This document shows positions 13,170 to 20,323 of a stretch of 20,497 nucleotides of DNA, piece by piece. Where the stretch lies: positions 1 through 20,497 of the forward strand of contig JAZQUC010000079.1 of NCBI GenBank assembly GCA_045631075.1, in the 5' to 3' direction. The position numbers were made by a program, and so were the translations under genes. The notes under the pieces are model-generated. The model did not search any database. It saw only the letters and a program-made list of their open reading frames with translations, and was not told the DNA's origin. Position 1 is the stretch's first letter. Every line of letters starts with the position of its first letter. The stretch comes from Fimenecus sp045631075 (GTDB lineage Bacteria > Bacillota > Clostridia > Oscillospirales > Acutalibacteraceae).

Positions 13170-14570
13170 TTATATCCCAAAATAGTTTTTTGAATTGTTG
13201 AATGAAATATCTTCAACAACCTTTGAAAGGAATTCTGTATCGTTTGGATATTTGCCTTCTTCCACCAAATCGCCGATAATTTCACAAAGAATTCTTCTGA
13301 AATACTCGTGACGAGGATATGAAAGGAAACTTCTTGAATCTGTAACCATACCAACGAATTTGCCGAGAACACCAAGGTTTGCAAGTGTTTTCATCTGTTC
13401 TCTCATTCCGTCGTAGTTGTCATTGAACCACCAAGCAGAACCGAACTGAATCTTTGACTGTGCTTCACTGCTCTGGAAGTTACCAAGCATTGTACCAAGC
13501 ACATAGTTATCCTTTGGATTAAGTGTAAAGAGAATTGTTTTTGGCAATTTGCCCTTAACATCAAGTGAGTCAAGGTATCGTGAAAGTCCATAAGCCAACT
13601 GATGGTCGTGAACAGAGTCAAAACCTGTGTCAGCACCGATTGACTTAAACATTCTTGCGTTGTTGTTTCTCATTGCACCGAAGTGAAGTTCCATTGCCCA
13701 ACCAAGCTCTGCATATTTTTCGCCGAAGAACTGTAAAAGTGCTGTTCTGTACTGGTCAAGCTCTTTCTTTGTGAATTCACCACCTGCAAGTGCTTTTGTG
13801 AAAATTGCTTCAATTTCATCTTCTGTTGCAGGTTCAAAAGGACAGTATTCAAGAGCGTGGTCAGATGCACGACAACCCATCTCATTGAAAAATGCAATTC
13901 TTTTTTCGAGCGCTACAAGCAAATCTGCAAATGATTTGATTTCCATTTCAGCAGCTTTTTCCATAGCAACAATCCACTCTTTAAATGCAGGAGTGTCAAT
14001 AAGGAATGACTTGTCAGGACGGAATGCAGGAATAACCTTACATTTAAAAGATTTATCTTCTGCCAATAACTTGTGATATTCAAGAGTATCAGCAGCGTCG
14101 TCAGTTGTGCAAACGCAAGCAACATTTGACTTTTCAATAAGTGAACGAGGAGTAAAGCCACCTGCTTTAATCTGCTCATTACATTTTTCCCAAATCATAT
14201 CGGCAGTTTTAGGGCTTAATGGCTCATATATGCCAAAGTATCTCTGTAATTCAAGATGTGTCCAATGGTAAAGAGGATTACCAATACAGTATGGAAGGCT
14301 TTCTGCCCACTTCATAAACTTTTCATAGTCAGATGCGTCACCTGTGATATACTTTTCATCAACACCACAGCCACGCATTGCACGCCATTTATAATGGTCA
14401 CCACCAAGCCATACCTTTGTAATATTTTCAAATGGCTTGTCTTCATAAATTTCCTTTGGTGAAAGATGACAATGCCAGTCGAAAATTGGTGTATCCTTTG
14501 CACCGTTTTCAAAAATTACTTTCGCAGTTTCAGTTGAAAGTAAAAAATCTTTACCCATAAATGCTTTCAT
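13170..14570 (-). CDS. uxaC: Uronate isomerase (glucuronate/galacturonate isomerase)
   Basis: Converts D-glucuronate to D-fructuronate and D-galacturonate to D-tagaturonate. At 466 residues from ATG 14570 it is the usual UxaC length; AAGGTGA lies 5 nt before this ATG, and the 15 extra codons of the longer frame have no site. Amidohydrolase-superfamily features are the N-terminal FDWHCHLSPKEI (metal-type His33, His35), GNPLYHWTHLELQRYFGI, PAFRPDK, WAMELHFGAMRNNN and the C-terminal MVTDSRSFLSYPRHEYFRRIL, all typical of UxaC. It has its own promoter with a palindrome between the boxes, is divergent from dusB and converges on the SDR gene. It supplies the step before the reductase and uxuA (1-1006). 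Confidence 0.96.
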   Translation of the reverse strand: MKAFMGKDFLLSTETAKVIFENGAKDTPIFDWHCHLSPKEIYEDKPFENITKVWLGGDHYKWRAMRGCGVDEKYITGDASDYEKFMKWAESLPYCIGNPLYHWTHLELQRYFGIYEPLSPKTADMIWEKCNEQIKAGGFTPRSLIEKSNVACVCTTDDAADTLEYHKLLAEDKSFKCKVIPAFRPDKSFLIDTPAFKEWIVAMEKAAEMEIKSFADLLVALEKRIAFFNEMGCRASDHALEYCPFEPATEDEIEAIFTKALAGGEFTKKELDQYRTALLQFFGEKYAELGWAMELHFGAMRNNNARMFKSIGADTGFDSVHDHQLAYGLSRYLDSLDVKGKLPKTILFTLNPKDNYVLGTMLGNFQSSEAQSKIQFGSAWWFNDNYDGMREQMKTLANLGVLGKFVGMVTDSRSFLSYPRHEYFRRILCEIIGDLVEEGKYPNDTEFLSKVVEDISFNNSKNYFGI

Positions 14571-14591
14571 AAAATCACCTTTAAATTTAAG

Positions 14592-14621
14592 ATTATAAAT
14601 TATTGTATCATACAATCGAAA
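14592..14621 (-). promoter_or_regulatory. Promoter of uxaC with a palindromic operator-like site
   Basis: On the minus strand TATAAT (14597-14592) with a weak -35 (TTTCGA, 14621-14616) 18 nt away. Between them ATTGTAT-C-ATACAAT (14602-14616) is a perfect 15-nt palindrome. Spacer-located palindromes with TTGT/ACAA half sites resemble sites bound by GntR/FadR-type uronate regulators; the regulator is not in this window, so this is inference. Confidence 0.5.
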
Positions 14622-14640
14622 AAAATAACAGTATTTTTTA

Positions 14641-14669
14641 TTGTTTTAATTCTTTACATATGATAAAAT
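14641..14669 (+). promoter_or_regulatory. Probable promoter of dusB
   Basis: TTGTTT (14641-14646), 17 nt, TAAAAT (14664-14669), located 31 nt before the TTG start of dusB. The -10 box is good and the -35 box is partial. Confidence 0.45.
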
Positions 14670-14700
14670 TGACACATCAAATCAATTAAGAGGTATTAAA

Positions 14701-15666
14701 TTGAAAATAGGTAATGTTGAAATAAACGGAAAAGCTGTTTTAGCACCTATGGCAGGTGTTGCCGACCGTGCTTTTCGTGAGTTGTGCGTAAGCTATGGTG
14801 CTGCATATGTTGTCAGCGAAATGATAAGCTCAAAAGGTGTTTCAATGGGTGACAGAAAATCAAAGGATTTAATGTTTTTATCCGAAGAAGAACGCCCTGC
14901 TGCTGTGCAGATTTTTGGCAACGACCCTGTTATTATGGCAGAAAGCATTGAATCCGTTATGAAGGTTAACCCACAGATTATTGACATAAATATGGGATGT
15001 CCTGCACCAAAAATTATTGGCAATGGTGGCGGTGCTAGTCTTGCGAAAAATCCACAGCTTGCAGAGCAGATAATCAAAGAGGTTGTTAAGGCTTCACCTG
15101 TGCCTGTAACAGTAAAAATCCGTGCAGGCTGGGACGAAAATTCAATAAATGCAGTAGAAATGGCTCAAAGAGCTGAAAATGCAGGAGCTTCTGCAATCAC
15201 AATTCACGGAAGAACAAAAAAGCAGATGTACGCTCCACCTGTTGACAGAATTATTATTGCAGAGGTTAAAAAAGCAGTTTCAATTCCCGTTATCGGCAAC
15301 GGCGACATTGTTGACGGACTTTCTGCTGCAAGTATGATTGAAGACACAAACTGTGACCTTATTATGGTTGGTCGTGGTGCTCTCGGTTGTCCTTGGGTAT
15401 TCTCTCAAATCAATGCATATCTCGACCACGAAAGAATTATCCCTGACCCTCCTGTAACTGAAAAAATGAGAGTTATGATAAATCATATTCAAAAAATCTG
15501 CGAGTATAAAGGTGACTTTATCGGTATGCGCGAAGCGCGAAAGCACGCAGGCTGGTACACAAAAGGTCTTCACGGTGGTGCAAGATACCGTCAAGAATTG
15601 TGCAGTATTGAAAGCATAGAGCAATTACAGGAAATAGCATATAGAATCTGCGTTGAGAATCAGTAA
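14701..15666 (+). CDS. dusB: tRNA-dihydrouridine synthase
   Basis: An FMN- and NADPH-dependent enzyme that reduces uridines of the tRNA D-loop. It has 321 residues, a TIM barrel plus helical C-terminal domain. Signatures are VLAPMAGVADRAFR at the N-terminus, DINMGCPAPKI with catalytic Cys100, VTVKIRAGWD, ITIHGRTKKQMY, VIGNGDI and IMVGRGALGCPWVF (FMN phosphate binding). The start is a TTG at 14701 with AGAGG 7 nt upstream, and the family N-terminus (KIGNVEINGKAVLAP) begins exactly there. It is a single-gene unit, divergent from uxaC, ended by a bidirectional terminator. Assignment to DusB follows the Firmicute pattern. Confidence 0.95.
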   Translation: MKIGNVEINGKAVLAPMAGVADRAFRELCVSYGAAYVVSEMISSKGVSMGDRKSKDLMFLSEEERPAAVQIFGNDPVIMAESIESVMKVNPQIIDINMGCPAPKIIGNGGGASLAKNPQLAEQIIKEVVKASPVPVTVKIRAGWDENSINAVEMAQRAENAGASAITIHGRTKKQMYAPPVDRIIIAEVKKAVSIPVIGNGDIVDGLSAASMIEDTNCDLIMVGRGALGCPWVFSQINAYLDHERIIPDPPVTEKMRVMINHIQKICEYKGDFIGMREARKHAGWYTKGLHGGARYRQELCSIESIEQLQEIAYRICVENQ

Positions 15667-15675
15667 ATACATAAA

Positions 15676-15703
15676 AAAACTCCCTACGTTTGTAGGGAGT
15701 TTT
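15676..15703. terminator. Strong bidirectional rho-independent terminator
   Basis: AAAACTCCCTAC-GTTT-GTAGGGAGTTTT is a perfect 12-bp stem with a 4-nt loop. The minus strand continues with TTTTTTT counting the stem end, and the plus strand ends TTTTCATTTT. It serves dusB on the plus strand and the murE operon on the minus strand. Confidence 0.88.
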
Positions 15704-15720
15704 CATTTTAGATTTAATGC

Positions 15721-15746
15721 GGACAGACAAGGATGTCTGTCCCTAC
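15721..15746 (-). repeat. Single GTAG-footed hairpin (REP-like singleton)
   Basis: Read on the minus strand it is GTAG followed by GGACAGAC-6 nt-GTCTGTCC (arms 15721-15728 and 15735-15742, foot CTAC at 15743-15746). It matches one half of the paired units at 10626 and 13075. It lies between the metallophosphoesterase stop codon and the terminator. Confidence 0.65.
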
Positions 15747-15763
15747 GCGATTTTATTTTACGC

Positions 15764-17152
15764 TTATTTTGAGAAAGTTCCTTTCCAGTCGCTTGGTGGT
15801 GCGTCATAAAGCACACCGTCAAGGATAATATCAAGAATTTCTGCTATTTTTTCTGAGCCTTTTACAGGTTTGATAATTTTCTTTACACGCTTATTGAATA
15901 ATGCCCACATAGCAAGATATTCAGGTGTATATGGGTCATATGGCTCGTCACCAACATATATATTTGTAACAGCTTCAAGAAGAAAATCCTTTACATTTCT
16001 GTCCTTGATTGAGTCAGCAACATATTTGCTTATACCAAACATCTTCCCGATTGTCTCAAAGGTTGCCTTCTGCAAGAATTTACCAAATGGCACAAGCACT
16101 TTTTCAAGCTTATATATCATTTCAGGTGTCATACTGAACGATGTTGAAAGCTCAGCAAGTTTAGGGATATCATAAGCCATTGAATCGAAAATTGCATTGA
16201 GGAATTCCTGAAAATTCTGTTTTGTATATTCGTCAACGGTCATTCCCTTTAAATCCCAATCGAAATTGTCAATCTTTACACTATCAACAATCACTTCTGT
16301 GTCTGTCATAACAACTTTTCGCATAGCATTTGGATAACCTACTGCAGAGCAAGTGTTGATATCGTAAAAGTCGTTACCCTTTGCTGTTGTCATTTTCGCA
16401 ATATTCATCATATGAGTATGACCTGTGAAAACGAATTTAACGCCATTATCAGCAAGGAATTCTGATGTCTTTTCAAAGTCACCGAGCATATCACGACGGC
16501 TGAAAAGTGGATAAATAGGACTTGGTGGCAACACTGGATGATGAGTTACTGCAAAAATATAGTCACCGTTTGCCTTTGCGTCATCAATCTGTTCTTTAAT
16601 CCATTCAAGACAGTCATCATAATAACCGCAGAAGAATTCGTCACCATCGTCATTAAGACAGAGTAATCTGTAACCATCCTGAAGCTTAACACAATATGAA
16701 TGGCTTGGTTTATGTACTGAAATTGCCTCTGAAAGACCAAAATCGTGATAGATTTCAAGAAGTTCATCACGCTCTGTTCGAGTTGCTGTTAAAATATCGT
16801 CACCGACACATTTTTCAGCCTTACCTGTACCATTACCATCTTCGCGATAATAATCGTGTGTACCTGTTGTTACATATACCTTTTTCCCTGCATCCTTTAA
16901 TCTTTGAAATTTAGGAATAAGCTCAAAATGGCTTTCCTTTGCACCATTACAAGTAACGTCACCAGTAATAAGGACAATATTTGTTTCAGTATCTTCAATA
17001 ATCTTATCGAAATATGCGTCAATCATTGCGCCTGTTTCCTTGAGGCATTTCTGGTCAGAAAGACAGATTTTTTCAAATGCTTTTCCCTCTGTACCCAGTT
17101 CCAATGCATAATGATGCAAGTCAGTTATCTGATAAAATCTTAAATCTGCCAT
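15764..17152 (-). CDS. Calcineurin-like metallophosphoesterase
   Basis: A 462-residue cytoplasmic phosphoesterase. The five metal motifs are visible: QITDLHH (Asp11, His13), LITGDVTCNG (Asp65), TTGTHDYY (97-100; the usual GNHD/E has Thr instead of Asn), THHPVLPP (His204-205) and FTGHTHMMNI (244-247). Residues about 280-462 form a mainly helical C-terminal domain that I do not recognise. Its ATG is two bases after the symporter stop codon, so the two are translated in tandem, which suggests a substrate linked to imported sugar or phosphodiester compounds. There is no signal peptide. The GNHD Asn normally ligands a metal, so activity may be altered. It is the last gene of the murE operon. Confidence 0.88.
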   Translation of the reverse strand: MADLRFYQITDLHHYALELGTEGKAFEKICLSDQKCLKETGAMIDAYFDKIIEDTETNIVLITGDVTCNGAKESHFELIPKFQRLKDAGKKVYVTTGTHDYYREDGNGTGKAEKCVGDDILTATRTERDELLEIYHDFGLSEAISVHKPSHSYCVKLQDGYRLLCLNDDGDEFFCGYYDDCLEWIKEQIDDAKANGDYIFAVTHHPVLPPSPIYPLFSRRDMLGDFEKTSEFLADNGVKFVFTGHTHMMNIAKMTTAKGNDFYDINTCSAVGYPNAMRKVVMTDTEVIVDSVKIDNFDWDLKGMTVDEYTKQNFQEFLNAIFDSMAYDIPKLAELSTSFSMTPEMIYKLEKVLVPFGKFLQKATFETIGKMFGISKYVADSIKDRNVKDFLLEAVTNIYVGDEPYDPYTPEYLAMWALFNKRVKKIIKPVKGSEKIAEILDIILDGVLYDAPPSDWKGTFSK

Positions 17153-17154
17153 AA

Positions 17155-18552
17155 CTAGTTACCATTCGCTCTCTTTTCGATAATATAATCGTGAACTTTG
17201 TCTGCAAGTTCACCGTAAACCTTGAATTTCTTTCTGAATACCACAAGTGATGCAAAGAAGAATACCATTGGCACACCAAAACAGATTATACCAATACCTG
17301 TTTTTGTTGTATCATTCAACACCTTTGCAGATGCAATCTGGTCGTTATAATTCATAAGACCGAGGCCACCAAAAAGTACAATTGTCTGTATTGTATAAGC
17401 CATTTTCTGCAAGAAGCCTTTCATTGAGAAAGTAATACTTTCGTTTCTTGTGCCGTTTTTGTATTCACCGTAGTCAACAATGTCTGCAAGGAAGATTGTC
17501 TGTGAAACGAACATTGAAGAAACACCGACAGATGCAAGAACATAGCAAACATCCATAATTACAACATTAAGTTTTAAAATAGGTCCTGTTATAAGCATAA
17601 GACCATAACCAGCAATTGCTGTTACAAGGGAAATTGTATATGTTGTTCTCTTTGTAAACCACTTTGAAAGCACAGGCACAACAAGAAGACCAAGCACAGA
17701 ACCTACTGTACCGATTGTCTGGAAAAGTGACTGTAACTGTGAATTGCCCAATGAGTCTGTGAAATAGTAAACTGCAGTTGAGCTTGTAAGATACCAACCT
17801 GCATTTGAAAGCATTGCAAACACAATAAACACAACAAGCTGGTCGTTACTCTTGATAACATCAAAAATCTGTTTAAGGCTGAATTTTTTCTTTTCGCCAT
17901 AAACAACATTCGTTTCTTTTGTAACGAGAATACAAACTGTTGCAAAAATTACAAGTGCTATACCACAGATACCTGCCCAACGGGAGAAACCAACTGCACT
18001 GTAACCCTTTTCATCTGTTATACCGCTTGAAAGCATAGGACAAATAATAGGAGTCAAAATTGAAATAATTCCCTGACCGATACCTGAGAATGAACGAGCA
18101 ACTGTTGCAACAAGATTTCTTTCTTTTTCTTCACTTGTGAATGATGGCACCATTGACCAATAAGGAATATCAGCCATTGTGTTTGTCATACCCCAAAGGA
18201 TATACATAACACCTATATAAATGTAAAGCGGAAGTCCACTCATACCGAATGATGTGAACAAAAGAAAAAGAACAACTGCGTTACAACAAGCACCAATTAA
18301 AATCCAAGGACGATATTTACCCATTTTTGTTTTTGTGTTATCAACAATAGTACCCATCATAGGGTCGTTGATTCCGTCCCAGATTCGTGCAATCGGTGTA
18401 ATAAGAAGCAAGAAGCCCGCTTCAAGACCAAGAACACTTGAAAGATAATATGAAAGATATGAATAGAACATACCATAGCTCAAATCAAGGCCAATAGCAC
18501 CTATGCCATATCCCAATGCTGTTTTAAAAATAGAATTAGTTTTCTTTGCCAT
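17155..18552 (-). CDS. GPH (glycoside-pentoside-hexuronide):cation symporter, MFS superfamily
   Basis: A 465-residue membrane transporter with twelve predicted hydrophobic segments. The GPH/MelB hallmark is in loop 2-3: RIWDGINDPMMG (56-67) with its Asp pair, followed by KMGKYRPW. The family takes up glycosides, pentosides or hexuronides with Na+ or H+. The substrate cannot be read from sequence; the uronate genes in this window make a hexuronide or oligo-uronide reasonable, while co-transcription with murE would also allow a cell-wall sugar. GAGGTGA lies before the ATG inside the preceding small gene, whose last 17 nt it overlaps. Followed at once by the metallophosphoesterase. Confidence 0.92.
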   Translation of the reverse strand: MAKKTNSIFKTALGYGIGAIGLDLSYGMFYSYLSYYLSSVLGLEAGFLLLITPIARIWDGINDPMMGTIVDNTKTKMGKYRPWILIGACCNAVVLFLLFTSFGMSGLPLYIYIGVMYILWGMTNTMADIPYWSMVPSFTSEEKERNLVATVARSFSGIGQGIISILTPIICPMLSSGITDEKGYSAVGFSRWAGICGIALVIFATVCILVTKETNVVYGEKKKFSLKQIFDVIKSNDQLVVFIVFAMLSNAGWYLTSSTAVYYFTDSLGNSQLQSLFQTIGTVGSVLGLLVVPVLSKWFTKRTTYTISLVTAIAGYGLMLITGPILKLNVVIMDVCYVLASVGVSSMFVSQTIFLADIVDYGEYKNGTRNESITFSMKGFLQKMAYTIQTIVLFGGLGLMNYNDQIASAKVLNDTTKTGIGIICFGVPMVFFFASLVVFRKKFKVYGELADKVHDYIIEKRANGN

Positions 18553-18739
18553 AATCCAATCTCACCTCATCAATTTTTGCTTTCAGTTCATTTTCAACAT
18601 CAGCAAATTCTCTTGAATAATCACCCTGTTTTTCCTGATATTTTGAAAGTGCAAGGCTTAAAACACCTGCTGTAGCAGTAACAAAAGGCACTATTTTTGC
18701 AATTTTTATTACTGTTTTAACTGCTTTTTTAGCATCCAT
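18536..18739 (-). CDS. Small membrane protein of unknown function (67 aa)
   Basis: A 67-residue protein that I do not recognise. Residues 1-14 are basic (DAKKAVKTVIKIAK), residues 15-34 are a hydrophobic helix (IVPFVTATAGVLSLALSKY) and residues 36-67 form a charged helix (ADVENELKAKIDEVR). The topology suggests a single-pass anchor with a short coiled tail. Its ATG shares the A of the murE stop (TAATG), its 3' end overlaps the symporter by 17 nt, and GCAGG lies upstream; this tight coupling is the best argument that it is a real gene. A partner or assembly role for murE or the symporter is only a guess. Confidence 0.7.
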   Translation of the reverse strand: MDAKKAVKTVIKIAKIVPFVTATAGVLSLALSKYQEKQGDYSREFADVENELKAKIDEVRLDYGKEN

Positions 18740-20247
18740 TATTTTTCCTGCCTTTCGTCATATTCCTTAAGATATTTTTTTGCAAGTACGGCATCAGACT
18801 CATAATCTTCGGATACAAGTCCTCGCTTCTGATGTGTTTCTGCACCTTTTCCTGCAAGGATAATTACTGCTGTATCCTTAACATCTTCTATTGCAGTTTT
18901 TATTGCAGTTTCACGGTCATAAATGATTTTATACTTGTCTTTACCGCCTATATCGTCAATATAGCCTGCAATTTCATTACAGATATCTTCAATTCTTTCT
19001 TCAGCAGGGTCATCTTCTGTAATATACACAAAATCAGCCATTTCACCACTGACTTCTGCCATACCCTGACGACGGACAAGAGCCTTATTACCTGGACAAC
19101 CGAAAAGGATTGAAACAGGTCTTCCCTCATATTCCTTTTTCATTGAAGAAATAATTGTTTCAAAGCTCAATTTATTGTGAGCGTAGTCAACAATTACTGC
19201 AATTTTCTTGTTTTTGCTTTCGTATATTTCCATTCGGCCTTCTGTTTTTGCTTTATAAAGACCGTTGTAAATATATTCAGGTGAAATTCCTAACACATAC
19301 GCAACGCCGATAGCACAAAGAGCATTATCCACATTGAAAAGACCAGGCATTGAAAGTCTGAAATCACTTTCAAATTTATCAGTTTTAACTGAAAATACTG
19401 TTTCCGAATTATCCTTACGAATATTATAGCCATACACATCAGCATGTGGATTTTTTGTGCTGAATGTAACAACTTTCTTTGCATTCTTTGAGCACTCAAC
19501 AACTCTTTCACTAAGGTCAGAATCAAGATTTATAACTGCTGTATCACATTGAGTAAAAAGCTTCATCTTTGATGTGAAATAATCTTCAAAATCAGGATGC
19601 TCGTTTGCGCTTATATGGTCAATGCCTATATTGAGATAACAACCGATTTTAAATTTTACACCTTCTGTTCTGCCATATTTAAGCGCCTGTGAAGAAACTT
19701 CCATTGTGAAAAAGTCTGTACCACTTTTTACTGCGTTGTAAAAATGCTTATGAAGTTCAAATGGCTCAGGTGTTGTAAGTGTACTTGGTTTACGAACAAT
19801 ACCATCAAAAATTTCAAGTGTAGATGCAAGTCCACTTTCTTTTTTATTATTGTTTTTAAGATGTTCATCAAGAATGTTTTTAATATAATAAGCAGTTGTA
19901 CTTTTTCCTTTTGTTCCTGTTATGCCGATTAAATTCAGTTTATCCCAGGCATTTTTATAAAAGAAATTTGCTGTGGAATACAAAGCCTTTCTTATATCAG
20001 AAACAATGATACACGGTGCATCAACATCATATTTCTGTACAGAAACATAAGCTACGGCACCCTTGTTTATTGCATCACGCAAAAACTGTTCCTTGAAATG
20101 TGCGCCCTTGCAGAAAAACAATGTGTTTTCTGTTACTTCCTTTGAATTGTAAGAAATACTCTCAATCTGCACATTTGAATAACAGTTGTGTTCAACCAAT
20201 ATGGAATTTTTTTCAAAAAGGTCAATGAATGACTGTAACTTTTCCAT
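18739..20247 (-). CDS. murE: UDP-N-acetylmuramyl-tripeptide synthetase (MurE-type Mur ligase, possibly L-lysine-adding)
   Basis: A cytoplasmic ATP-dependent ligase adding the third amino acid to UDP-MurNAc-L-Ala-D-Glu. It has 502 residues from ATG 20247, chosen because GGAGG lies 5 nt upstream; the longer frame to 20286 has none. Order: N-terminal UDP-binding domain (SYNSKEV, FFCKGAHF), P-loop GITGTKGKST (108-117), TTPEP (158-162), carbamylated-Lys motif YFTSKMKLF (Lys227), DYAHNKLS (354-361), FGCPGNKALVRR, TEDDPAEE (411-418) and AGKGAETHQ (465-473). The DDPA motif replaces the DNPR of meso-diaminopimelate ligases and resembles L-lysine enzymes. A second, MurE-like paralogue is the alternative. 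It leads the operon with the 67-aa protein, symporter and phosphoesterase. Confidence 0.88.
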   Translation of the reverse strand: MEKLQSFIDLFEKNSILVEHNCYSNVQIESISYNSKEVTENTLFFCKGAHFKEQFLRDAINKGAVAYVSVQKYDVDAPCIIVSDIRKALYSTANFFYKNAWDKLNLIGITGTKGKSTTAYYIKNILDEHLKNNNKKESGLASTLEIFDGIVRKPSTLTTPEPFELHKHFYNAVKSGTDFFTMEVSSQALKYGRTEGVKFKIGCYLNIGIDHISANEHPDFEDYFTSKMKLFTQCDTAVINLDSDLSERVVECSKNAKKVVTFSTKNPHADVYGYNIRKDNSETVFSVKTDKFESDFRLSMPGLFNVDNALCAIGVAYVLGISPEYIYNGLYKAKTEGRMEIYESKNKKIAVIVDYAHNKLSFETIISSMKKEYEGRPVSILFGCPGNKALVRRQGMAEVSGEMADFVYITEDDPAEERIEDICNEIAGYIDDIGGKDKYKIIYDRETAIKTAIEDVKDTAVIILAGKGAETHQKRGLVSEDYESDAVLAKKYLKEYDERQEK

Positions 20248-20276
20248 TACTTCCTCCGAAAAAAGATATATATTAT

Positions 20277-20305
20277 ATGATACCACATTAAAATTTTATA
20301 TGCAA
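20277..20305 (-). promoter_or_regulatory. Sigma-A-type promoter of the murE operon
   Basis: On the minus strand TTGCAT (20305-20300), 17 nt, TATCAT (20282-20277), followed by AT-rich sequence and GGAGG before ATG 20247. A second TATAAT-like block overlaps just downstream. The repeat element at 20324 begins 18 nt upstream and leaves the promoter intact. Confidence 0.55.
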
Positions 20306-20323
20306 TAAAAATGAGTACGATTA

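Noticed and set aside
15676..15703. Terminator hairpin as another REP-like pair, since it contains CCCTAC and GTAGGG
   Set aside because: The GTAGGG parts face each other in one 12-bp stem with A and T tails, which is the form of a plain bidirectional terminator. The other units have GTAG at the outer foot.
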